Of a DNA stretch of 64,000 nucleotides, positions 22,930 through 34,410 are shown in pieces (positions within the stretch are counted from its first letter, which is position 1; each line of letters starts with the position of its first letter). The notes below the pieces were generated by a model. That model was not told where the DNA came from. It saw only the letters and a program-made list of their open reading frames with translations, and searched no databases. The position numbers were made by a program, and so were the translations under genes. The DNA is from Primulina eburnea (lineage: Eukaryota > Streptophyta > Magnoliopsida > Lamiales > Gesneriaceae). The stretch is from contig NC_133118.1 in the NCBI RefSeq assembly GCF_022965805.1, positions 6,479,057-6,543,056 of the forward strand, written 5' to 3'.

Positions 22930-24545
22930 CGAAATAAAAGGATCCAGGTGACCAAACAATCTGGATGATCTCTAGATGGACATCCAATCGAGGTGATCAA
23001 CCAATCCCCATGGTCGGCAATCAAGGTAAACGACAATCTGGGTGGATAGTCGATTCAGGTGATCAACTCATCAGGGTGTTCAGCCGATCCGGTGGACAAC
23101 CAATCCGGTTGGTCTGGAAATCCAGGTGGACAACCGCTCTAGTCTCTAGGTAGCCAGATGATACTCTAGTGCTGCAACAAATAAATTATGTGGGTCGTCA
23201 CCTGTGTCGCAAACAACATTAGAGGCGTCGAAATACGCACAAAGAAAATCCCCCAAAGCTGAAATGTGATCACCTGGATATATGCACTCAGAAAAATTAG
23301 AGTTTTATTTTTTAAGAATATTATAGAGTTTTTATAGTATAAAAAGACAATGTACCTTCCAAATATTTTATGTAGGCTACGACCATCATAAGGCCCCATT
23401 CTTCGGGCAGTTGCAGCTATCTGGAGGTTGTTGAGAGTAGAAATCTTTAGAAATATTTAAAGTTTGGGCAAATAGAATATATTTAGGAACTACTATTATT
23501 TATTATATTCATGACTTTCATGACTTATTATTATTATTATTATTATAGTTTATATGACTTTTTTTTTTCCTAGTCGCTATGGCTTGTTAGTTTTTTTTTT
23601 TTTTTTTTTAGTTTTTATGATTTGATATATTATTATTTTTTATAATCGTTATGACTTGTATAGTTTTTTTTATAATAGCTATGACTTCTTAGGTGTAGTT
23701 GCTATCAATGTTTTCATAATCGGACAGATGATCGAACCGATCCACTTTAAAATAATAATTCAAGTAGTCGAACCGGTTCAACCAGACGATCGGACGGAAA
23801 CACTTTTATAACATATAAAATTAAAATATATAAGATAATAAATAATATATTTTAAATTCTAAACATATTAAATGTATACATAATAAAAAAATATATATAT
23901 TTTTCAATGTTTAAAATGTCAAATAAGCTTTGATACTACAAAAATAATATTTTTAACAAAGATCAAAATCCAACTAATCATTTATATACAAAAAAAAAAA
24001 AAAAAATTAAAATTAGATTAATTTTTTTAAAAAAATTTGTGAACTGATTCAACCGGTTTTTGACCATTTTGATCGGTTCAATATCTGTGTAAAACGATCG
24101 CACCCATGATTGGTTCTCGGTTGATTCGATTTTGAAAACATCGATTGCTATGACTTGTTGGGGACGATATCAAGTGGCCAAAATTGACAACGGCTTCTCT
24201 TCTCATGTTAAACTCATCCTCTTTCGTATTTGGTCCCTTTTCTGGGATTGACTCCAACTGGTGCATTATTTCCCGCATCCCTACTCAAATGGGGAGATGA
24301 TAAATCTTTTATCAGGCGTACTTGACATATAAATCTGGGTTTTATCGATCGAGGAGTGCGAAGCCGACATCGGCGTTGGCCGTTAAAGTTGTGATTCATG
24401 TGTGAGTCATGAGTTTGCTTTCTCAGTGACGAGGTAACATTTTCCACAAAGTGCGCCAAGCTGATAATATTACACCATGATGAATGATCAACCATTCTAG
24501 ATCTAGGTGAACAACCGATCCAGGTGGGCAATCCCATCAGGGTGG
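22930..24545 (+). repeat. R2 repeat copy B, with empty CACTA site
   Basis: Same block order as copy A (16050-19090), without the CACTA insertion; the target reads cccgcatccctactc at 24273-24287. About ten ~17-bp units of the gacaaccaatccaggtg type lie at 22965-23150 and more at 24490-24545. It ends about 140 bp from the P450 stop codon, so the repeat forms the gene's 3' flank. Confidence 0.65.
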
Positions 24546-24617
24546 GTTGTCAGCAAATTCAACAACATATTAAAAAATTCATCATCTTGTAGTAGCAATA
24601 AGAACACCATTTATTTC

Positions 24618-24640
24618 TATTTTATTTATTTTTGTTCAAT
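24618..24640 (-). terminator. Candidate polyadenylation signal region of the P450 gene
   Basis: On the minus strand, aataaataaaat occurs about 50-65 bases after the stop codon, matching a plant AATAAA-type signal. Confidence 0.4.
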
Positions 24641-24683
24641 AATAAAAGGAACATCGGGAAAATGGAAAGATTGCATTGCCCAT

Positions 24684-27549
24684 TCAAGACAAAAGCTTTG
24701 GCACAAAGGAACGAGCCTTACAGTAGGCTAACAACGGTCGTGCTTTAGGCATGGTCCCTCCAGTTCCTTCACTCATGTCAACTAGAGTCTCCCCAATCCT
24801 TTCCCATTCAAAACACTGGATCATAGATCCCAATCCCAATCCCACCATACGCAACGCCAATCCTTCCCCGGGACACCCTCTCCTTCCGGATCCAAACGTC
24901 ATTAACTTGAACACTTCCCTGCTTCCCTCCACCCCTTCAAATCTCTCGGGCTTGAATTTCCTTGGTTCCTCCCAATCTTTGGTATCATTATGTATTGCCC
25001 ATACGTTCACTAGAAGCATCGTCTTTTTCGGGATGTGATAGCCTCCGACCGTGCATTTGTCAGATGATTCGTGAGGGACGAGCAAAGGGGCAACAGGGTA
25101 CAGTCGCATGGTTTCATTTATGATGCAACGTAGGTAAGGGAGGTTAGATATGTCCGACTCGTCAACCAAGCGTTCGTGTCCAACGTGTTTTTCGATTTCC
25201 ATCTGTGCTTTTTTCAAGACTTGTGGATGGTTTAGCAGAAGTGATAGAGCCCATTCACTTGTTGCAGCTGAAGTATCTGTCCCAGCAGCCAACAAATTCT
25301 GGTACAGACAATCGATTATGAAACTCTTACAAAAACTTTTTTCTAAAGACCACAAAACCTAGCTGGTCCAAACTCTCAGATATTATCCATAGAAATAAGC
25401 AATGAATTTTGGGTTTCCATAAATCAAAATAAAGGGAATTTCACTGCTTCTCAAACATTCTATATAGCAACACTAAAAAAATAAGTATATATTAACAAAA
25501 AATGAGTAATCCAAGAAAATGGTTTGTGTAAACGAATCATTTAGAGGGTTAATTACTCTTAATTGGAATGAAGTTAATATTGATCATATAGTTCATTTTG
25601 ACCCCAAAGGAGAGTTGCCAGGTGATATATATTAATGTCGTTTCTGTTTATAAACTTATGGTTTTAATGGCATACCGCCGCGGTTCTCGCATTCGATCTA
25701 TAGACCATAAGAGAAGACCCTTTAATTAATTCAATTCTATGATGAATGTTTCTGTTGATTTAGCTAGAGGCAAGCAGATTGAGATAATCGATACTTGTAT
25801 GATGTAGAATCGTTAAATTCCGTATAGAAATTCAAAGTTCATTTTCCTTTTAGGATTTATTACAATACAAGAACCCTTCAAATCTGTTGCCGTTCGATTT
25901 TGATTATGTTTTTTTTTTCTTCTATTGAACAAAAACTGCGAGGACTCGAGAGTTTTTTGTTGTTAAATTCAAGAACTCATAGAAATCAAGAAAAACCCTA
26001 CTTGCTGGAAAATATATATCTATCTATCTATCTACAAACAAGTGAAAATAATTGGAAAACATGAACCCTAGTTGTATGAATATATCCGTCTATGTATCTA
26101 TACACAAGTGGAAATATTAATTTTCAAACTACTGACCATTGATCAAACACTTGTCTATTCCATCAACTCGAACACTATGTTGAAAGTTGTCACGGTGTAA
26201 TTTTTGATTTTGATAAAACAATGTTTATCTTATAAAATTAACTATATGGTTTTACTATACTATATATAACAACATTTTTCCTTTATATTTTGTTTTATTT
26301 ACTACAATTTCAATTTAAAAAATGTATAAATTTTATTTCAAATAAAAAACTACTTCATTAAGAATTTTTATTTATTACATACATACCGCGTGCGTGTGTG
26401 TCACGATCAGCTAGGAATAATAACTCATACACCTTCGTTTTTTGTTGCATGAATCTATCTATCTATCCACAAACAAGTGAAAATATTTGGAAAACAATGT
26501 AAAAACTTTCTTAAGGATAATAATGATATAAAAGTTCTGAAAAATATAACTTTAAAAATAAAATTTAAATTATATTTTTAAAAAAAAAAAAAAAAAAAAA
26601 AAAGCATACCAGGAAATATTTATATCCAAAGAACACGAGTTACCAGCATTAGGCTTTTAATAATCTGATCAGAATAATACTGTGGTTCCTCCTCCTCGAG
26701 TCCCAATAGCATTTCAATCATCGTCTTCTTCTTCCCTTCGTCTCCGCCATTATTCTTCATTCTTTCCTTGCATTCTTCCACCAGTTCTTGCATAAACGAA
26801 TCCCTTCTCTTATGCAGTTCCACCAACTTCTTCTCCCCCCCGACTGCCCCGACCCATCTCAACAACGGCAGGAAATCCCCCATATTGTATGCGCCACCGT
26901 TCCGGAATGTTTCGGACACGATATCCCTGAAACGCTTAGCCTGCTCCGCCTCCTCGACTTTTTCGCCGTAGTACCTCTTCCCAGCAATCATCCTCATCAT
27001 CACGTTCATCGCCGTCTCGGAGAAGACGCTCTTCATGTCTACAGCATGTTTTCCGTCACCGGAGAGATGAAGCAGCCGACGGATCATGGATCTCACCTCG
27101 TCGGCTCGGATCCCATGAAGCATCTGAAGCTTGTGCGTTGACAGTAACTCGATGGATGAAATTTTTCGGATGTTCCTCCAGTAGTCTCCGTATGAACTCC
27201 AGGCCAAAGAAGTGTAGTCGTAGCCTGTATATTTCCCGGCGAGTAAACGAGGGCGGTTGGCGAAGATGATGTCGTTTTTGGTGAAACATTCCTCCGCGGC
27301 TGAAGGTGAGGACACAAGGAGTACACGGCGGGAGCCAAACTGCAGGAAAATTATCGGGCCAAATTTATCGGAAATCTTGGCAAGAGATCGGTGGAGGGGC
27401 TTCTTCAGGAGGTGGAGATGGCCGAAAATGGGTAGATTGACGGCGGGAGAGGGTGGGAAGTTTCTAATTTTGTTGAGAAAATGTATGGTGAAGACGTAGA
27501 CGGTAAGAATCAGTGGAATGTACAGAACTAAGGAAAACTGAGTATTCAT
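24684..27549 (-). CDS. Cytochrome P450, CYP81-type, two exons
   Basis: Exon 1 is 27549-26644 and exon 2 is 25298-24684, joined in phase 0 across a 1,345-bp GT-AG intron, giving 506 residues, the usual length of the family. The enzyme would be an ER-anchored heme monooxygenase using NADPH-P450 reductase. Visible motifs: N-terminal membrane segment (~5-24), proline hinge FPPSP (31-35), C-helix WRNIR (124-128), oxygen-binding AGTDTS (307-312), ETMR (364-367), PERF (419-422) and heme loop FGSGRRGCPG with Cys444. The intron position and overall sequence fit CYP81. Subfamily and substrate cannot be read from the sequence; members act on isoflavonoids, lignans, glucosinolates and xenobiotics. I chose the ATG at 27549 because it puts the membrane anchor at the N terminus. 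Upstream in-frame ATGs at 27585 and 27654 would add 12 or 35 residues. All key residues are present, so it looks functional. Confidence 0.9.
25299..26643 (-). other. Intron of the P450 gene
   Basis: Donor GTAACT directly follows the exon-1 CTG codon; the acceptor is TGTACCAG. It holds tcta microsatellite-type repeats at about 26020 and 26455, each followed by acaaacaagtgaaaata (an internal duplication), and a 25-base A run next to the donor (about 26579-26603). Confidence 0.8.
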
Positions 27550-27819
27550 TTCGGGGAAGACGAAGGTTTGTGGAGATTGATTCATTGGACTTTTAACAAA
27601 TAAACAAGAAGAACAACTAAGAAAAGATCCTATAATTGCTAAAAGACAAAACAAGAAGAAGGAACTAAAATAGTTTGTTTAAAATACCACAGAATTTGAT
27701 GTTTGCTTTCTATTTTTCATATCCAAGTTGGATTTAAATATGGAATAATCAAATACATTTTTGTTCAAATTCTTCTTGAATGGCGATGGAGTTTGAGATA
27801 GATTTGAAATATTTGAGCT

Positions 27820-27827
27820 TATTTATA
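27820..27827 (-). promoter_or_regulatory. Candidate TATA box of the P450 gene
   Basis: TATAAATA on the minus strand, about 270 bases before the chosen start codon. It is the best TATA match in the flank, and an identical copy precedes the truncated duplicate at 32319-32326. Confidence 0.4.
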
Positions 27828-27903
27828 AGATATTCGAGTTATTGTTAAATAAGGGCTCGAAATATATTATTTATTATATTTGTTTGTATTATTATAATAT
27901 TAG

Positions 27904-28277
27904 ACAATCTTGATTTTGATGTTAACAGAAATTGTGATTTTGTTTCTAAAGTTACCTAAGTACGCAGAAAGCTGAAACTGATCAGGATTCGAGCTGATCA
28001 GTTACCGATCCAAAACTGAAGCTATCGAGACACAGACTGAAAGTGCCAACCGATTGTCCAAACTGAACCAGTTCATCTGAAATATCAAAGATCGGTTCGG
28101 TTGATAGGTGGTTCAGCAAAAGATATTTATAAGCCCGAACAGCTGATGAAGAGTTCAACTGATGAAGAGCTCAACTGACTAGTTCAACTAGATCAGTGAA
28201 ATCAGTTCTGCTGACGAGCCAACTGATTTCATCCAACCAGTTCAACTGACCAGTTCAGAGCATCAGTTAGGAGTCGA
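27904..28277 (+). repeat. R1 repeat copy b, cut by an LTR
   Basis: Same opening as other R1 copies (caatcttgattttgatgtta), with many CAACTGA/TCAGTT motifs. It stops at ggagtcga where a gypsy LTR begins. Copy c at 32406 continues uninterrupted through this point (gagtcgatcagtttgc), giving an empty site. Confidence 0.65.
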
Positions 28278-30063
28278 TGTGGGGCCCTTAACTCCTAATC
28301 GTTATTACAATGCAATCTGATTAGGGTTTAATTAATCACAGCGGAAAACGGTTTAAAATTTCTTTACAATGAGCCCAAAATATCTCTTCTGATATTTAAA
28401 TACTAAAAATAGTATCTAAATTCAAATCATAAACACGCCCACACGTAATCAATCACATACAAACATCTTATATCCTCGGGACAAGCCCCGGTATATAGAT
28501 ACATATACATATATATACTGGGGACAAGACATAAACATAAACCTCAGCCCAAGCTGTGGCTCCCACCAGAAGTACCCTCTCTGGTCTCCTGATATCCTGG
28601 AGTACCTGCCATTGTCCACACACAAAGACAACAACAGCCCCTCTTGGGGGTGAGCAAAGCTCCGTATGGAACAACCACAATATATACCACAAGTATCTAA
28701 ACAATGATATATGGTATGCAATGCATGTATGTCGTGGAGGTATAGGGTCAAATGCCCATCCACTGAGCACATGTCAGAATCAATCGAATCGCTATCAAAT
28801 CAAATCAATGCTCGAGCTGGCACACCGGCCGATATGGGAATACACATATGACAACGTCGACGAAGCGTCGTCAATCCCACATCTCATATCCAATCATATG
28901 GGGCCACAAATGTCTATGTTTTAAGGGTCGTGTAATACCAAACATAGCATTGTGTTCACAAACCCCGGAATCCAATCAAATCATATCAGGGTATCCAAGG
29001 ATCATAGCTCAACGTGCATGTCATGTATCGATGTATGCATAAAATGATGTGTGTTAACAAAATATTTATTTTATACATCGATACTCAAATCTCAATGTCA
29101 TGTATGCCACATCAAATTATCAAATAGGCACATAGACACGTATTCCAATCCAATCAATCCAATCATATATCATATAATACAGATACCTGTCGTATGTTAC
29201 CCGGTCGCAACATACCTCAATTCTTCGTTTCCAGTTGATGTGGCTTTAGATTGCAGTATAATAATCTATCTACATCAATAACATATTCATTCAAATCAAT
29301 AACATACTCCAAAATCATTAATATGAGTTTCAAATATCATTTGAAACTTCACAAATTCATATCAAATCAAAATCATATCATAATTCAATTCCGACTTCAA
29401 AACTTAGTTTTTTGTCGGTTATTCTACTACATATCAGAAATTCAACTTCAAATACATGCTATTCCAGCACTATGATATTTAAAGCTGCTGGAACTCGAAG
29501 AAAATTACCTCAGTCAGAAGCCTTCGACGCGACGATTACAAATATATAATTTGTTTCGCGTTTAGACAGCGTTTCAAAGTCAAATCGGACGGAAGAATTT
29601 TGAAATCTCGAACTTTCCTCTCGAAGTTGTTGAAATTATCTGACGGAGGAAAGAAGGAGAAGAATTTATTCTTATCCCACCGTCTCTCGCGCTCGGGCGG
29701 TAGAATTCTCGCGCCCGAGCGCGAGACATTCTGTCCCCGAGTTTCGAATACACCGCGCTCGGGCGGTCAAACATTACCGCTCGGGCGCGGTATGTTCTGT
29801 CCGCGAACATTCACCTTTCCTTCCTTGGCGCTCGGGCGGTAATTTCCTACCGCTCGGGCGCCACATGTTCTGTACAAAATATTGGTTTTGTACTATTTTG
29901 GCGTCCGGCTTCTCAAATCAAATTCTTACAACATCAATTCATATACAATATTCATTTCTCAATTCATTGTCATAAGATACATCAAATACCTAATCATATG
30001 ACAATTTCATTAATTATCGATAATCACGTAGGATTTACGATAATACGATGCACGGTCCTTACA
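28278..30063 (-). repeat. LTR of a chromovirus element (1,786 bp)
   Basis: Minus strand starts TGTAAGGACCGTGC beside a polypurine tract and ends GGGGCCCCACA at 28278. It is the 3' LTR of the pol fragment at 30142-30862. The other LTR is absent. The interior carries a GC palindromic array at 29686-29863. Confidence 0.85.
29686..29863 (-). repeat. GC-rich inverted-repeat array, three modules
   Basis: Modules at about 29689-29723, 29752-29790 and 29827-29862, each with gcgctcgggcgg facing a near-complement (cgcccgagcgcg or ccgctcgggcgc) across an 8-10-bp AT-rich loop. The first is an almost perfect inverted repeat; the other two are imperfect. Confidence 0.85.
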
Positions 30064-30076
30064 TTTCTCTCCCTCT
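30064..30076 (-). promoter_or_regulatory. Polypurine tract
   Basis: Purine run on the minus strand (complement of tttctctccctct) abutting the LTR start, followed by the usual gatttcg-type block. Confidence 0.75.
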
Positions 30077-30141
30077 TAAAAGATTTCGTCCCCGAAATCT
30101 CAAACATCATTATATACATAACATTGGTAAACATATATATG

Positions 30142-30862
30142 TCACCAGTTATAGTACATATCAAAACTAAAATCAGAATAAGGATCAGAATACATCGAAT
30201 ACAATGGAATAGATGTCGTAGAATCAAACAAATGCGGATACGAATCTCGCATCTTGCTCTCCAATTCCCATGTTGATTCTTCAACTCCATGTCGTGTCCA
30301 TTGCACTCGTACCAGAGGAATCGATTTATTACGCAATATCTTTTCCTTTCGATCCATAATGCGAACAGGTTGCTCAACATAGGAAAGAGAAGGATCAAGT
30401 TCAACCTCATCAGGTGCAAGCACATGCGATGGATCAGGTTCATATTTCCTCAACATAGAAACATGAAACACATCGTGAATAGCAGATAGAGCTGGTGGCA
30501 ATGCCAATCGATACGCAAGATCACCAACTCGATCCAGAATCTCGTATGGACCAACATAACGAGGAGATAACTTCCCTCGCATGCCGAATCGAACAGTGCC
30601 TCTAAAGGGAGATATTTTCAAAAACACTCTGTCACCTTTCTGGAATTCCAAGGGTCGTCTTCGTTTATTCGCATAACTCGTTTGACGATCCTGAGCAGCT
30701 TTCGTCCGCTGCCGAATCAACTGAACCTTATCGTTCATTTCCTGTATCATTTCAGGTCCAGTCAACTGTCTCTCACCAATCTCATCCCAGAATAACGGTG
30801 ATCTACATCGTCTCCCATATAAAGCTTCAAACGGTGCCATACCGATACTCGTCTGAAAGCTA
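30142..30862 (-). pseudogene. pol: Chromovirus pol 3' fragment (integrase end plus chromodomain)
   Basis: About 240 codons from the end of a gypsy polyprotein. They begin in the integrase C-terminal region ([20 protein letters not shown]) and pass the GPYEI...AYRLALPP...HDVFHVSMLRKY block. They end in a chromodomain-like tail (IPLVRVQWTRHGVEESTWE). The frame is open, but everything upstream is missing: at 30863 it is joined directly to P450 intron sequence. The chromodomain assigns it to chromoviruses and the motif spelling is closest to Tekay/Del. Confidence 0.88.
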
Positions 30863-32763
30863 TTATTATTTACTACAATTTCAATTTAAAAAATGTATAA
30901 ATTTTGTTTTAAATAAAAAAAACTACTTCATTAAGAATTTTTTTTTATTGAATCCATACCGCGTGCGTGTGTGTCACGATCCGCTAGGAATAATAATAAC
31001 TCATACACCTTCGTTTTTTGTTGCATGATATAAAAGTTCTGAAAAATATAACTTTAAAAATAAAATTTAAATTATATTTTTTTAAAAAAAAAAAAAAAAA
31101 AAGCATACCAGGAAATATTTATATCCAAAGAACACGAGTTACCAGCATTAGGCTTTTAATAATCTGATCAGAATAATACTGTGGTTCCTCCTCCTCGAGT
31201 CCCAATAGCATTTCAATCATCGTCTTCTTCTTCCCTTCGTCTCCGCCATTATTCTTCATTCTTTCCTTGCATTCTTCCACCAGTTCTTGCATAAACGAAT
31301 CCCTTCTCTTATGCAGTTCCACCAACTTCTTCTCCCCCCCGACTGCCCCGACCCATCTCAACAACGGCAGGAAATCCCCCATATTGTATGCGCCACCGTT
31401 CCGGAATGTTTCGGACACGATATCCCTGAAACGCTTAGCCTGCTCCGCCTCCTCGACTTTTTCGCCGTAGTACCTCTTCCCAGCAATCATCCTCATCATC
31501 ACGTTCATCGCCGTCTCGGAGAAGACGCTCTTCATGTCTACAGCATGTTTTCCGTCACCGGAGAGATGAAGCAGCCGACGGATCATGGATCTCACCTCGT
31601 CGGCTCGGATCCCATGAAGCATCTGAAGCTTGTGCGTTGACAATAGCTCGATGGATGAAATTTTTCGGATGTTCCTCCAGTAGTCTCCGTATGAACTCCA
31701 GGCCAAAGAAGTGTAGTCGTAGCCTGTATATTTCCCGGCGAGTAAACGAGGGCGGTTGGCGAAGATGATGTCGTTTTTGGTGAAACATTCCTCCGCGGCT
31801 GAAGGTGAGGACACAAGGAGTACACGGCGGGAGCCAAACTGCAGGAAAATTATCGGGCCAAATTTATCGGAAATCTTGGCAAGAGATCGGTGGAGGGGCT
31901 TCTTCAGGAGGTGGAGATGGCCGAAAATGGGTAGATTGACGGCGGGAGAGGGTGGGAAGTTTCTAATTTTGTTGAGAAAATGTATGGTGAAGACGTAGAC
32001 GGTAAGAATCAGTGGAATGTACAGAACTAAGGAAAACTGAGTATTCATTTCGGGGAAGACGAAGGTTTGTGGAGATTGATTCATTGGACTTTTAACAAAT
32101 AAACAAGAAGAACAACTAAGAAAAGATCCTATAATTGCTAAAAGACAAAACAAGAAGAAGGAACTAAAATAGTTTGTTTAAAATACCACAGAATTTGATG
32201 TTTGCTTTCTATTTTTCATATCCAAGTTGGATTTAAATATGGAATAATCAAATACATTTTTGTTCAAATTCTTCTTGAATGGCGATGGAGTTTGAGATAG
32301 ATTTGAAATATTTGAGCTTATTTATAAGATATTCGAGTTATTGTTAAATAAGGGCTCGAAATATATTATTTATTATATTTGTTTGTATTATTATAATATT
32401 AGACAATCTTGATTTTGATGTTAACAGAAATTGTGATTTTGTTTCTAAAGTTACCTAAGTACGCAGAAAGCTGAAACTGATCAGGATTCGAGCTGATCAG
32501 TTACCGATCCAAAACTGAAGCTATCAAGACACAGACTGAAAGTGCCAACCGATTGTCCAAACTGAACCAGTTCATCTGAAATATCAAAGATCGGTTCGGT
32601 TGATAGGTGGTTCAGCAAAAGATATTTAGAAGCCCGAACAGCTGATGAAGAGTTCAACTGATGAAGAGCCCAACTGACTAGTTCAACTAGATCAGTGAAA
32701 TCAGTTCTGCTGACGAGCCAACTGATTTCATTCAACCAGTTCAGAGCATCAGTTAGGAGTCGA
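30863..32763 (-). repeat. Segmental duplicate of the P450 5' half and flank
   Basis: Matches about 26290-28277 with very few substitutions. It includes the intron start, exon 1, promoter flank and R1 start. Intron differences include a ~75-bp segment (about 26450-26525) absent here. The copy lacks exon 2 and begins at a junction with gypsy pol at about 30863, where both partners share a short attta-type run. Confidence 0.9.
31143..32048 (-). pseudogene. Truncated CYP81-type P450, exon 1 only
   Basis: Near-identical to exon 1 of the gene at 24684-27549: 302 codons with membrane anchor, proline hinge and WRNIR, followed by the same GT donor at 31142-31141. No exon 2 exists within reach; the intron is replaced after about 280 bp by gypsy pol sequence. 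Read-through adds seven residues before a stop. The product would lack the I-helix, ETMR, PERF and the heme cysteine and so could not be a P450 enzyme. Near identity points to a recent origin. A transcript is possible because the promoter flank is retained. Confidence 0.9.
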
Positions 32764-33101
32764 TCAGTTTGCAGTACACAACAAGCTTATCTAAGTGGAA
32801 TCCAGCTGTGAACAACGATACAAAAACAATTGTCCGATCAACAGACAATAATGAACGTTTCAGCAGAGCTTAAAGTCGAGACGTTCCAGAATGGCTGTCA
32901 GAAAAGACAAGATACAAATTTCGAAGAACTGATTCAAACTGTAACGAACACATTTGATGAGTCTCGATGTACAGTCACTTTGTCTCTATAAATACAAGAT
33001 CAAGACCATCAACAAAGTAGCGTGTGAAGAAAGGGTATGGAAGAACAAGTGTGCATATCAGCTTACAAGAAGCAACCAGCCCAAGTTTGATGGAACATGT
33101 A
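32406..33101 (+). repeat. R1 repeat copy c (includes the empty site)
   Basis: Continues through the position where copy b is interrupted and includes the TATA-like ctctataaatacaag at about 32989. It breaks off at 33101, where a short tgtaaggtcc-type fragment begins. Confidence 0.6.
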
Positions 33102-33271
33102 AGGTCCAAAATACGATAACGTAATCCAACTGCATGCAAATCTAAGAAAATGAATAATTAAATGGTTTTAATGGCATAAATTAATTATGATATACATGGT
33201 TACTTGTTTAAAATATGGTTTTCTGTTAGAATGTATAAAACTGTGTTTTAAAAGCTTTTGGAAGATTTCAT
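33102..33271. repeat. Short LTR-like fragment between R1 copies
   Basis: Begins TGTAAGGTCC, resembling the TGTAAGGACC start of the LTR at 28278-30063, and ends where R1 copy d starts. It is too short to classify. Confidence 0.3.
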
Positions 33272-34410
33272 GTTCACAATCTTGATTTTGATGTTAACAA
33301 AATTTGTTTATTTGTTTCTAATGAGTTTACCTAAGTGCACAGAAATTGAAATTGATCAGGCTTCGAAGTGATCAGTTACTAAGCTTAAACTGAAGCTATC
33401 GAGACGCAAAATGAAAGTGTCAACCGATTGATCGAGCTGAACCAGTACAAATGAAGTATCAAAAGTAGTTCAACTGATTGTCCAGTTGATAGGTGGTTCA
33501 GCAGAAAACCTTCAGAAGCCCGACCAACTGATGAAGTGTTCAACTGATGAAGACCTCAACTGACCAGTTCAACTAAATCAGTGAAATCAGTTCAGCTGGG
33601 TAGTCAACTGATTTCACCTCACCAGTTCAAGAGCAGTTCAAATGACCAGCTCAGAATATCAGTTAGGAGCGAAACAGTTTGCAGATACGATAATCTTAAT
33701 CCAACTGTGCACAAAGGTAGAAAAGCTATTGTACGATCAAGGAACAATAAGAGACGTTGCAGCAGCGCTTAAAGCCAAATGTTCCAGATACCTATTTGGG
33801 GAACAAATTCAAACTGCAATAGATTGATTCACTGAGTCTCACTGTACGTTCAGCCAAATGCCTATAACTAGAAGTCGAAGCTCAATGAAGATGATGATGA
33901 GAGTTGACGAATGAAAAGATAAAATACAGAGAGGGTACGCATAATGCTTATCAGTTTTGAAGAAGCAATCAGCCCAGAGGGAACACTTCAACATATTATC
34001 ATCTTAGTTTTAGAAGCATATTTCCTTCAGTGTGTGAGAACACTTTCGGAAAGTTTTCAGATATCAGTTCACACGCACATACACACACCACAACAAAAAA
34101 TTTCGTCTTGCACAAAGACGTAAAACATGTGTATGTAGTCTTTAACACACAGACGTTAAACAAGTACTTGCTGGAAGGTGATGCCTTCAGTCTAGACTAG
34201 GAGTTCAGTTAGGCAGTGGGTAAGTCTTAATTTGGGTGGATATGTACAAGGTATTGTATAAATCAAATTTTTCTAGTGGATCCAACCCGAGGTGGTAGAA
34301 GAGGGTGACGTAGGAGCAGTTGAAGTCTCCGAACATTCATAAACATATCTTGTGTATTAACTGCTTAACTTTTGTTTGAATTTGATCAGTTCAGCTGATA
34401 TCAGTTCAGT
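33272..34410 (+). repeat. R1 repeat copy d
   Basis: The most complete R1 copy by extent. It has the opening caatcttgattttgatgtta, CAACTGA-rich body, TATA/leader region and a tail with ggtggtagaagagggtgacg, reminiscent of copia LTR ends. The class remains tentative. Confidence 0.5.

Noticed and set aside
26768..27338. Plus- and minus-strand frames of 67-117 codons across P450 exon 1 (and 31267-31837)
   Set aside because: Shadows of the P450 reading frame.
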